DNA from: Thuidium tamariscinum | Lineage: Eukaryota; Streptophyta; Bryopsida; Hypnales; Thuidiaceae | Assembly: GCA_947034885.2 (NCBI GenBank) | Contig: OX344758.2 | Span: 436,501 to 500,500 of the forward strand | Length of the DNA stretch: 64,000 nucleotides | Reading direction: 5' to 3' | Part shown: positions 49,101 through 59,533 of the stretch, piece by piece | Layout of the letters: every line of letters starts with the position of its first letter | Position numbering within the stretch: position 1 is the first letter of the stretch | Program-made: the position numbers and the translations under genes | The notes under the pieces: model-generated | Seen by the model: only the letters and a program-made list of their open reading frames with translations | What the model was told of the DNA's origin: nothing | The model's database searches: none

Positions 49101-52100
49101 TGGTCCCGTCGTCAAACATCATCATGTGCAAATATTCTCCCACAACCTCGCCATCGAAATCATCCCGGCTCTCCATCTAATCCATAATAATTTTCACGTT
49201 GTTGGTCAATTAATTCTATCTTGCTTAAGAAGAAACTAAATGTTATGTAGCGTTAATTTAATTGCGTAATTCCTTTAATTCCTAAATCCCTGGTAATTAG
49301 GAAATACTGCAATTTAATTAGTCTACGTAGGTTGTTAAAGTTCTATTCTAACAAAATCAATGGAAATCTAATGATTCACTATTTGTTGTTTTAGTTTTTA
49401 TTTTAGTTATAAATTGATGTTATAAAATTCCAATTGAATTAAATTAATTTGGATGGAAAATTCCCTTCAAATCTTTTCAAATCCAATTAATTTTTGAAAT
49501 TATTTTAATTCTAATGAAATTGGTTGTCAATTTGTTTGTTTCCTTTTTGGCTTATTAGAATATTTTAATCAAAAACTATCATCAAATCTTTTCAAATCTA
49601 ATTAATTTTAAATTTGCGTTAGTTTGTAAGGAAATTAGTTGTCAATTTGTTTGTTTCCTTTTTGGCTTATTAGAATAATTTAATCAAAAAATCATCATCA
49701 AATCTTTTCAAATCCAATTAATTTTAAATTTGCGTTAGTTTGTAAGGAAATTAGTTGTCAATTTGTTTGTTTCCTTTTTGGCTTATTAGGCCTAATAAAA
49801 CAAAACCAACAAAATCCAAACCTTCTAAGAATCTAATTAATGACTAACTACCAAAGAACAAAGAACATTCCTAAAGAACAAGAATCAACTCAATAGTAAG
49901 ATTCCTAAGAAATTAGTTTTTAAAGCAAACAAAGGTCAAAGCAAGGGAATAAGAACCAAATTCAATAGTGATTATTCTCCAACAATTAGTTTTTTAATGA
50001 ATCTTGAGGTTCCGGTGCCTTAATCTCCTAATCCTCCTTTCTCTCTTTCATTCTTGTTTTTGTCATGAGTTGCAAGTTTGGAGAGAGAGAGTTGGCTATG
50101 GTGGCGGAATGTTGCGGAGAATTTAGTGACCAAGTTTTTGAAATCCCAAATGTTAGATTTTTAGTGAAAATAAAAAATTATGGGGTTGTGGCTTCCACTG
50201 CCAACCCAAAGATTTTCAAAAAAATCAAATTTTTGTGATCAAAATGTGACTTAGTAGCCCTGGACTCACTGAGTCTGTTAGTCGTTGGACCTCATCTCAG
50301 TCGCTGGACCTCCACGCTCAGTCGCTGGACCTCCCGCCCCGTTGCTGGGCTTCCCCGCCCCCGCACCACGTGTCCCGGTGTGAGTGGCCGGCTGGGGGGG
50401 CTCTCACACCAAGGCTACCGCACCAGGGGCTGCCGCACCAGGGGCTGGGTGTCGCACCAGGAGACTGGTGTTCTAATAACTTTTTGGTCTTCTAATACTA
50501 ATAACCTTGCTTTGAAGGTTGACTAATTATTGAGCAATGAGAGGTGAGATGTGATTGGATGAACTAACGGTTCCCAAACTTCAATTACATCCAAAGTTTG
50601 ACCCTTTTTTACCTTCGAGTTTGAGGGATCCTTGTGATGTATTATAATATGAAGATTAGTTGGGTTTTATTGTTCCCAAGTTCAAAGCTTCGCCGTTTAA
50701 TCTACTTTCTTGCCAATGGGTTTGGCTATAATCCATTCCTCTAGTATTTTAGGAATTTTAATCGCAAAAGGAGGTACACATGACAGTGTTTAAATCGAAC
50801 TTTCACTTCAAATTCTTAAAATTTCTTAGTATTTTGGGATTTTGCAACCAAAGGAGGTACACATGACAGTGTTTAAACCGAACTTTGGCGCTCAATGCTC
50901 AAAATTTCCGTGAATGAGTGGCAAAGGAAGTGTTGAGGCTTTACCTCCAGAGAATATGTGAGAAAGGAATGACAAATGAAGGGGCCCTAAGCCTTCAAAT
51001 CTTGGAAAACTAAACACAAAACAAGACTTGGCCAAAATCTTTGGTCCAAGTGGTGCTCCAACCACGCCGGTAGCACGGAAGAATAACAAAGTGTCGGTGC
51101 GAGAAATAAGGGTACTGACAACCTCGAGGGGGGCCCTTTATATACCCGTGGCCGGGCCCCTCTCGGTAATTGCCAGTGAAAACACTTTGTTACTTTCTAC
51201 CCTACACTACCCTAATGTAATTCCAAAATATTAGTTGTTTAATGGTGAAAATTTCTAAAAACATCCCCATTTGGCAAAAGAAATCTTGGCCAAATCAAAT
51301 CCAAGATCTTAACCCAAAATATTTTGGAATTAACCCTAATTTATGTAGATATTTTGCAAATTAACCAAAAGTCACTTTGAAAATGGTCTTTCTTTAGCCC
51401 AAAGATGGCTTTTTATGCAAGAAAGAGATCTTGACCAAATCCAATCTTTGATTTTCCAAGAGATATTTCCAAAATCACTCCTAATTACCCGCAATTAACG
51501 ATTAAAAAGTCAAACTAAGAGCTGACCCTCTCTATCTTTTAGGGAACAACTTGAAACGGAAAACCGTCTGCACCATTGTCTTCAGAAGACCCCAACTAGC
51601 CTGAGAGACCCCTTACCCCTCACTCCTAGGCCATTTGCACGCCCAAATTGGAATTACGGTAACTCCAATTAAAAGTAAAAAATCTAACTTCTAGGATTTA
51701 CGCATTTCGATGAATCTGTCAGGCCAGGGTTGTTAGGAATGTCCGTGAGAGTAAGGAATGACTCCTTATTTGCGACAATCGGACATCATTCGCTCTTGAT
51801 ACGCCGGTCAACCCGCCGCCAACTTGTAACTTCCAGTGAAATTCAATGTCGATGCTGGTTTTGGTAGTTGGGAATGTTGGAATGTCTTCAAACTTGACCG
51901 GGCGCTTATTTAGCACACAAAAACCTATCCTAATTTTTAGTGAGATTTTACCGCATCATACGTAATTTCTATAAATTTACGAACATTTCTATATGCGGTT
52001 GACTTCCCATGGAGTCAACGTGGAATTTCGGAAAAATCCGAAATAAATTGGGTAATATCTAGGGCACTCCTAGATTCTTTGTGTAAGTCCCACGCAACCT

Positions 52101-54360
52101 TGCACCTTTCTAATTTTAGTAATTTAGAATTACTTTGTCCAATTGGACAATTTAATTCCCGATGCCCAGGAATCTTGGACAATTGTTTGATCCTTGTTCG
52201 TTCCTGGCATGCTCCTACCCTTGGAACACCTCTCTGTAGTCTTCAATCTCCAATCCTCCATCTTTTTATCTCGTGAAGTTCGAATTCTCCAAATCCATTG
52301 TAGTGGTTTTACTTTTAAATTCAATTTGTTCCAAAATTGAACTTAAGCCCTGGTAATTCTTCTAGGCTCGTAGTAGACTCTTTCTGCTTAGTTAGTATGT
52401 CATGTGCATCCTTAAAAGGTTGATTTTGCACAGACAATCGCTAAGACTGACTAACTCTCTATTCCTTATTTCTCTTGGAATTACTAAATCTTCACATAAA
52501 CTTGCTTTGGAGCCTTAGAATGATTCAAATTTCTAGGATTAGGAATTTTCCACCTTCTAAGTTGGTTTTCCACCATTTTGGCATAGACTAACACCAAAAC
52601 TCCCTTAACACTCTTTTTATGTCTTTTTCTTGAATATTTTGGATAATTTTCGCTATTTAATCGCGAAAAATGGACTCAGAGTCCTGAGTGCCATCTTGAG
52701 GGCTCACAAATAGCCAGAGATATTTCCTGACTACATTGAGGGATGGAGGAGGAAGATCTAGGACCAAGGATTTGGACCTATCTTCAAAGGTGCTAATTAC
52801 TTTAAGAAAGAAGATTCATTCATGAATTACAAAGGCTCCAACTTAGTGGTCCAAAGAGTTCTTTTCTGGTATACTTTAAACATTGGTCAATGTTTTTCTA
52901 AAGTCATTTGCCTTATGCTTTGACCTTGTTGCTTACAATTCTATCATGTTTGTTGTTGAAGGATATACCATTTGAAGCTCAACAGGATATTGGTTGCTAG
53001 AGTTTGTTAATTCTTTCTATTCATTCAATTGATCGGTGTGGCAAATACTTCAAGTATGAGCTCCAAGAAAAGGGGGCAATTGAATGAAGGGACTTGCCAC
53101 CTTTCTTGTCCTCGTGGTTTGACCGCAACTCCACTGATTGTCTGTTCTCCGCGAGCCAGCTATGCATGTTCACCACTGCTCATCTCAATGGAGGAACCTC
53201 ATATTTGGAATGCTTTCTGGGATTTACCTATGAATCAGAGGCACAACTACAATAATACTTGGAGGGAAAAGGGTCCATTGACTTAGAAGTGGATGAGTTC
53301 ATTGGCTTGACAGATAAGCAGAGGAAGAAAGCCAGAAGAGGGATGCTAACGACATGAAGAAGAAAGCACGAGTCCAAGTTCTACTCAATGCCAAGGAGAA
53401 GAAGGAAGTGGAGAGACTTGCCAAGCTCATGGAAAAAGAGAGGGAAAGGAGAAGGAATAGGCCAACAACAAAGGAAGAAGAAGGCAAAGGCGACCACCCA
53501 AGTCCCAGCATCCTCCACAATTGATCAAGGCTTTCAACTCTAGGTTGGATCTCAGAGTGGAGTCAAGAGGAAGGCCACTTTATCAGAGCTCTTGGAAGAG
53601 GTCATCACTCATGTATCTCAAGGATTTATTCTCACCAACGAAGAGTTCATCAAGTCCAAAGACTTGATCCTCAATGTCTCCATTATGGAACTTTTGGAAG
53701 ACGTGGACTCCAACAAGCCTACTTGTTACAAGTCTTGGCCTTCTTGAAGAAAGTACTCACTTCAAACTTCAAATTGGTCATTGTTCATTTTGTCTCGTCA
53801 ACATCAATAGTGTACATGCTACTTCTTCATTTGCTGATGTACTTCATGTTGGCACTTGGCAGGTGTTCATGACAAAAAACAAATATTTCTATGGGCAGTA
53901 GAGCACTTGATTGGGGGTATACGTTGTCTTCTTCCACTGCCTTGAGAACTTGCCTATCCTAGGGTTGTCTTTTCCTAAAGATGATGTGCCCAATTGGAAT
54001 GGAGACGTTGAAGATGAGGCCCTCCAGTCAACCTTCAGCTTTGCGTGCAAGCATCTCTAAGACGACAGCTATGTCATTGTCTTCTACTCATATGGCATCA
54101 AATTGAGGAGCAACATACTGAAGCAAAGTCTTTTTTTTGAGTCCTCAAAAAACTTTCGACCTTCCCATCTATGCAAAGCAAATGGCAAGTGCCTTTGTGA
54201 GTTTTAGTTCCTCTAAACCAAAACATCATAAAGACATATATGCCCTAAATGTTTTACAGTTTATAGATGGATCAACATATGTGGGTAGAGAGTCTTCTAA
54301 GTCATCAAAGAGTTCTCATTTTGAGATTGAGTCCTCAATGATTTAGACTCACGGAATTGA
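46200..54360 (+). pseudogene. decayed multi-exon gene of the large element, unknown function
   Basis: Plus-strand open segments run from about 46210 to 48766 and, after the inserted block at 48768-52708, from 52709 to about 54340. The two halves meet at the AATAG duplication. Features in order are an acidic stretch (near 46330-46400), an Asp/Glu-rich region (46902-47150), a segment with FIGGYWDD and GNHRLL (47270-47480), a PDYIEGWR segment (52725), and a Lys/Arg/Glu-rich coiled-coil segment (53310-53510) ending in ELLEEVITHVSQG. GNHRLL recalls the GxHRLxA motif of ParB-like nucleases, but this is weak. The segment has several breaks and cannot make a protein. I have the impression that relatives are common in seed-free plant genomes; that is memory, not a search. 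Confidence 0.4.
48768..52708 (-). mobile_element. solo-LTR-like block, LTR retroelement fossil
   Basis: A 3.94-kb block with TG..CA ends and a short terminal inverted repeat (TGTGAGC and GCTCACA), flanked by a 5-bp duplication AATAG at 48763-48767 and 52709-52713. These are the marks of an LTR insertion. No second LTR and no internal coding region were found, so a solo LTR left by recombination fits best. On the minus strand a TATA-box-like GGGTATATAAAGGG lies near 51128-51142. It contains a 115-bp tandem repeat (about 49520-49795) and a GC-rich repeat of the phrase AGTCGCTGGACCTC (50270-50335). The matching duplication suggests moderate age. Confidence 0.6.
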
Positions 54361-54375
54361 CATATTCCGTGAGTC
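54346..54375. repeat. 12-bp perfect hairpin near the end of the decayed gene
   Basis: GACTCACGGAAT pairs with ATTCCGTGAGTC across a 6-base loop. It sits just after the last open segment of the pseudogene; a role is not evident. Confidence 0.6.
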
Positions 54376-54701
54376 AAACTATTGTATGTTGCCTTCTATT
54401 CTGATTGGATTTGTGTGTTTTATAGCTACATCTTGGTACTTTATGGTATTCATTTTCATTTTTCATTGTATGAATTATCTTTTAACCAACAACATTTCAA
54501 CATTCTCCCCTAAACACCAAATTCTAACTCAAAAAGATTGATAAACTTCATCCTAAAACACTAAACCATGGTCATGAGACCCCCTTCACTTATCCACGGT
54601 CATAGGTCCAAAAGGAAATTTTTCCTTAAAAAAAATTCCCGCTCACAAGCTCACAGGCTCACGCTCCTAGGCTTGCCTGCTAGCAACCCTGGTGTCACAA
54701 G

Positions 54702-55390
54702 TAGTTAAAGCATTTCCATATCAATGCACAAGCCCAATTGCATTCAAGAGTGTTCTATCTATAGGAATTTTATAAATCTTATTAGGTGTATGATATGCAA
54801 AAGTGCCTTTGTCAATATTCCTAACCTTGTTAGTAAAATATATCTTGAAAATTGTAATTGTTTCAAAATTAGGTTTAAGGATTTTAGATTTTAAAAATTG
54901 AACCTTCCACTTCATTAATAGATCCTTAGTCAAGTCCACAGATCTTCCATCTAGTTGACAAATCTTGTCTTGAGTTGACAGACCCTTTGTCCAATTGATG
55001 GACTCTCCATCAATTAGACTTATTGAAGGGCAAATTTGACAAACTTCATTTGACCTTTTTAGTCGAAAGTAAACCAAATTTACTAAAACTTTATTTATAT
55101 ATTTAATTTTTAGCCATGAGCATCTAGATTGTTACAATTTTGACAAGTCAAAGCATGTTACAATTGACAATTGACATTAAAGGACATCTTGATGAGAAAA
55201 TTAAATTCCACATTGAGTAATAAGACTTTGGTAGGTGGATGAATAAGATTGCTTCTATACATTTTTTAGTAGTTATCCAAGAAAACATCAATAAATAAAA
55301 AATTTAGAATCTTTTTTTCTACACGAAATGGCTTGCATTGAGTAACTGAGGCAATAACTGCCTCTTTTGAACTCATTGTCATTGTGGCAA
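54702..55390. other. AT-rich DNA with a short internal repeat, no gene
   Basis: The 118-residue minus-strand frame at 54721-55077 contains repeats of a 24-bp phrase around TTGACAGA/TTGATGGA. It looks repeat-driven and not like a protein. Confidence 0.35.
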
Positions 55391-55399
55391 ATTGTGTCA

Positions 55400-55616
55400 C
55401 AATGAGCTCAAAAACTATAAAAAATTAATTATTCCCCCTCCTTTCCAATCTGATTTAAATATTAAATATTACAATTTTTTAACTTCAGAAACCCCCCTCC
55501 CCCCACCTCTTATAATTTTCACAGGGTGGGCTTCAATACAATGGATATGGGATAAATGGTATAATAACCATAAACCATATCCATGTTTAGTAACAATGTC
55601 CATATCTGTATCAATA

Positions 55617-55651
<35 letters not shown>

Positions 55652-55850
55652 GTACCAGTTTGAATATTTGTATTTGATATCAGTATCCATATTCAATATC
55701 CATATTCAATATTCGTATTCAGTATTTGTATCCAATATCTATATCTGTATTTGACGAGTGTTGATTTTTCTTGAAGGGGGGGTGGAATTTTTTTAAATTC
55801 AAATCCAATAGCTATTGATTTTCTTGATAAGGGGGGATCAGGAAAATTAA
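55400..55850. mobile_element. hexamer-core element (copy 3)
   Basis: C-rich tracts (55433-55446, 55494-55505) and G-rich tracts (55776-55785, 55832-55838) bracket a core of ATATCC/ATATTC hexamers with an (AT)n run at 55621-55649. The layout is that of copies 1 and 2, but sequence matching outside the core is loose. Confidence 0.45.
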
Positions 55851-57676
55851 TTAAACAGGCTATGTTGCTTCTTTTTGTCACATTGTTAGAGGTTGAAATT
55901 ACCGTGCATTTTGGGAGCCAAAAGTATATTGCACCTATTTTCAATCTCTAGAATCTTCCAATTTCTATCACTCTAGAACCACTTTCCTACTCACTTCTTT
56001 TGGACAAGTGTCTTAACCTTATTAGTTTCAATGTTGAAAATGACAAAAAAAACTCAAAAAACATTCTAAGCTTCATTTCTATTAGAAGGTCGAAAATAGC
56101 ACATCCTAAGGTAGGAGGTCCTAAAATGGAGCGGGTATTAAGAATGGACCCTATAAATGGTGATTGAATGGACTGGATGTGGTTACTAAATTGACCTACG
56201 TAGTTATTGAATGAATCAAGTGAAATATTATTCATTATTCTAAGAGCCAATCATTTCCTTTGCTTTTCCCATTTTTCTCTAGAAGTTGCAATGAACACTT
56301 TAAGAAGGACCTAGGATCATAAATAGGGACCTACAACACATCTCGTTTGAAAATTCATAACTAATTCAAAAATGATCAAAAAAATGTAAAACAACTTGGG
56401 TTAGATGACAATTCCTCTTGTCTTTCAATAAAAATTTACTGAAAAATATTTCAAGAAGTTTCACCTACCCAAAATTCAAATTCAGTGCTTAGATGGTCCA
56501 TTTCAGGACCTTCTACCTTATAGATTGGTGATTGGGTGTGGTTGGTTAGTGTGCTTCAACCTCAAACAATGGGAAAAAAGAGACCTATAACCAAAAAGAG
56601 ACAAAAAAAATTGGAGCTTGCTTCTGTAGAGCAAATTGAGGAATTACTTAGTTTCCTACATTTAAGGTAGTCTACTTGAAAGGTAGTCTACTTGAAAAGC
56701 GAACATTTAAAGGCTAGTAGCATTTTTGAGGGGTTTATGCGGACAAAAATGTTTTTTCATTTTTTTAGAGAGAAAAATGGATGATGCATGCAACAAAAGT
56801 GGTTTCATAATTTTTAGAGCAATATTGAATTAGTTATGATTATTCTAAGATGTCAATCCTAAGTACCTATTCCTGACTATAGGTTTAACAAAATGTGAAC
56901 ACATGTGAAATTGGGAAATTTAGAAGAAACTTGCTGACTTGCAATGAAGAACAAAGGAGGTTTTTTAAAGCAACCAATAGTACTTTTTAAAGTTCAAGAT
57001 TCTCTATATATTTTTTAGAGGTTGTTCGCTAGCCAAATTTGATTTTAAATACATTAATGTTCACAATCATGTTATAGCTTCAGTCTTAGAATGAACCACA
57101 TTACATGTTAATCCAATCTACACTACAATCCAAATACATTACTGATAGATTTGAATGCACCCTCACTTCTTCTCCATCCCATTTATTGTTGGTTGAAGTT
57201 TTACTTTAAAACTACATCATGTCCATTTTATCCTAAATTCTAGGGTCCATTTGAAGCTAGTGGTCACTTTTAGATCACACTAACTAGGTAGAGGCACCAA
57301 TTGGTGACCACACTGAGTAGCCAATCTATAAGGGTGCAGGATTTCCAATCAAAGCCAGAATAGAGTCAATAGAGTTGCAATTAGAGTTTGAATTGCGTGT
57401 TTTTGGTCTTTTTCAAGGCTGAGACTAATAAGATAATGACACATGTTCCAAATTAGTGAGCAAAAGAAGTGAGTGAAGAGTAGTTTTGGAATGATCAGAA
57501 TTGAAAAACTCTAGAGATTGGCTACTATTGAAATGCATTGTTTGCTTTCCAAAATTCGCTATAAATACAATTTTGGAAATAAATTCTGAAAATTTTGCTA
57601 TTCTCACATTTCTTATCTTCCTACATGGGAAAAATGTTCACCACCTCATATTGTGCACCAGCTGCTCTACAATTGC
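55851..57676. other. AT-rich intergenic DNA, nothing recognised
   Basis: No supported gene or element. Short phrases shared with 26990-27240 (for example TTGAATTAGTTATGA) hint at an old dispersed repeat. Confidence 0.3.
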
Positions 57677-57680
57677 TTAA

Positions 57681-58406
57681 CCCCTAAGTGCCGGTAGAGC
57701 CATTTCATGGCTTTCGGATGACTTCTCCCAGCCACCAGAAGACATGAACAATAGTTTTTTCATCCATTTTTTTCAATGACCTTTCATGTTAAGTTACAAA
57801 GAATGTCCAACTGAATACTTAGTGTAATTGATGTTTTTTTTTCATGTAGTTGAGAAGTAATTAAGAAAAATGGATGGCAAAATTTGTCATTTTAATGTAT
57901 TTTGAGAAATTGAGTAAGTCTAAAATTTCTCCTTGAAAACAACATTTTTTGAATTTGAGCCCCAACTAATGAAATGGAGGTCCTCTATTCTAGTTTCTTC
58001 TCCAATTGAAATTTTGGAAAAATACGTAAAATTGAATATTTTATTGCAGTTTGAACTTTGGCTGAATTTTTAATGTGCACTGCATTTTAATTATAGATGT
58101 ACACGGAAAATTAGTTTACACCATGATGATTTCCATTGTATTTTTTGCACATGGTGAAATTTTCAGATTTTTTGAGATTATTTTCTATTTTCTATAATTT
58201 TTTCTTCAGTTTTTCTTCAAAAAATTTCAGAAAATACAAATTTCCTCGAAAAAATCTGAAATTTGTGTAAAGTACAGAGGACATGCAGTTTCGTCTCTGA
58301 AAAATAAAATAAAAATTTCCATACACATCTGGTTACAAAATGGTAACAAACTGAGTGACAAACAGTGCAGCCTGAAACCAGTGATCGTAGACCCGGCGTT
58401 TCAGGG
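57681..58406. mobile_element. TTAA-flanked piggyBac-like element (third family)
   Basis: TTAA at 57677-57680 and 58407-58410. Ends CCCCTAAGTGCCGG and CCCGGCGTTTCAGGG pair with some mismatches. The interior is unrelated to the other TTAA elements and has no coding region. Confidence 0.65.
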
Positions 58407-58836
58407 TTAAATGATCGGGTACTGGTGCCTCCACCTCAGCCTTGCTACAACCAAACTAACTTAAGTTTCCTGTGATTGATTTGCTACTGGGGGATGGGAA
58501 ACGAGTGTCAGCCGCAGGAGCGCATGTACAGGATCGGCCGGCTGGCCCGAGATACAATCAACCCCATTGATTAAACTGCGTGACGTCAAATGAGTCCCAC
58601 GAAGTCCCTGAGTTTACCACAGGGTAAACGCCGAAATTTTTTATTTTTTGCATAATTTTATTTTTCCAAATTCTGAGTTCATATTTGGCATCAGAGACCC
58701 TCAATTAGTCATTCTACTGAGACCCAAACACAACCAAAAAACCCAACAAAAACATAAACCCCAAACCTCAATCAACCCTTGGTAAAAATAAGTTTCACCT
58801 TACTGGAGCCGCGTTCTGCCCCTCTGTCGCACCTTA

Positions 58837-59137
58837 GGGCCAGCTTCCATGCGAGCCGGGCCGGTAAGAAAGCCGCAAGACGACAAGCAGGAGCTGCCGA
58901 TTCTCTTGCCGGCCTCGGTGAGCGGAGAAGCAGGAGCAGCAGCTTCACCGATATCGGTGGAAGACCGGTGGAAGACAGGATTGGTGGAGAGCGATCAAAC
59001 TTCAGGGAATCGTCACGTGTGCTCTTCTTACTCGACATCTCCCCAGCCACCGGGTTCACATAGAAGTGTATCGCTCACTTGTCACTGTAGCTCTCCCGGG
59101 AAACTTCTACCGGCCCGGCTCACATGGAAGCTGGCCC
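58837..59137. mobile_element. 301-bp GC-rich MITE, PIF/Harbinger-like
   Basis: TTA at 58834-58836 and 59138-59140 flanks ends GGGCCAGCTTCCATG and CATGGAAGCTGGCCC; arms continue as GAGCCGGGCCGGTA. It is strikingly GC-rich against its surroundings. The open frames here on both strands reflect this composition. Confidence 0.8.
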
Positions 59138-59140
59138 TTA

Positions 59141-59381
59141 GTGGGCAGGGAGAACTGACCCCTCGCTTGGCCACTTGAGTAAAATGCTGTAATTTTTTAT
59201 TTTTCACACAAATATTTTTTTGCAAATTTTGAATTCATATTTGCGATCAGAGACCGCAAATTAGCTAGGGGGTGTTGAAAGTAGGGGTGATCACGGCCCA
59301 AACTAGGGGGCTTTTTGTTTTGATTGCACCTCTGGTAAAACATGGGAAGGCCGAGCGAGGGGGCCAATCCACCCAGATCTT
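59141..59381. mobile_element. second copy of the 31397 hAT-like MITE
   Basis: From GGGCAGGGAGAACTGACC to CCACCCAGATCT it matches 31397-31635 with only a few differences over 0.24 kb. The 8-bp duplication seen for the first copy is absent here, probably because other insertions replaced the flank. It ends about 150 bp before the hydrolase start codon. Confidence 0.75.
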
Positions 59382-59533
59382 CGTGGGACTGGTTTAACGT
59401 CTTGCGATTAAACTTAACAGTTTTGTTCACAGAAGTTATCAAATTTGCCAGAGCATCCATGGAGGACACAGAGAATATACACTTTCCGGTCTTGTAGCAA
59501 GGCGGTAACAGACAGGGAGCTTGCAAATTGCAA

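Larger units (their letters stand above)
36268..54690. mobile_element. giant Mutator-like element, 18.4 kb, with nested insertions
   Basis: GTGTCACAAG stands directly outside both ends (36258-36267 and 54691-54700). Ten bases is in the Mutator range of 9-11; hAT would give 8. The ends, CAACGATGCTAGC on the left and GCTAGCAACCCTG on the right, continue inward as diverged inverted repeats for roughly 150-200 bp and share TGAGCTTGTGAGC and ACCTATGACCGTGG. Inside, a decayed transposase-like gene (minus strand, 36978-40040) and a second decayed gene (plus strand, 46200-54360) face outwards from the middle. Between and within them sit a hairpin element, a CACTA element and a solo-LTR-like block, which together account for about 8 kb. 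The element is old: its own genes are broken and its terminal repeats have diverged. Confidence 0.7.
58565..59420. mobile_element. composite inverted-repeat insertion upstream of the hydrolase gene
   Basis: GACGTCAAATGAGTCCCACG on the left (near 58582-58601) pairs with the right side near 59383-59404 (CTTCGTGGGACT and onward), so the whole block is bounded by inverted repeats. Inside are a decayed relative of the 31397 MITE (58610-58785), a GC-rich PIF/Harbinger-like MITE (58837-59137) and a good copy of the 31397 MITE (59141-59381). Its right edge lies only about 115 bp before the start codon at 59534. Confidence 0.45.

Noticed and set aside
36258-54701. hAT assignment of the giant element because one end reads CAGGG
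   Set aside because: The duplication is 10 bp, not 8, and the transposase relic looks MULE-like.
54721-55077. 118-residue open frame on the minus strand
   Set aside because: Built on a short tandem repeat, AT-rich, no recognisable motif and no splice partners.
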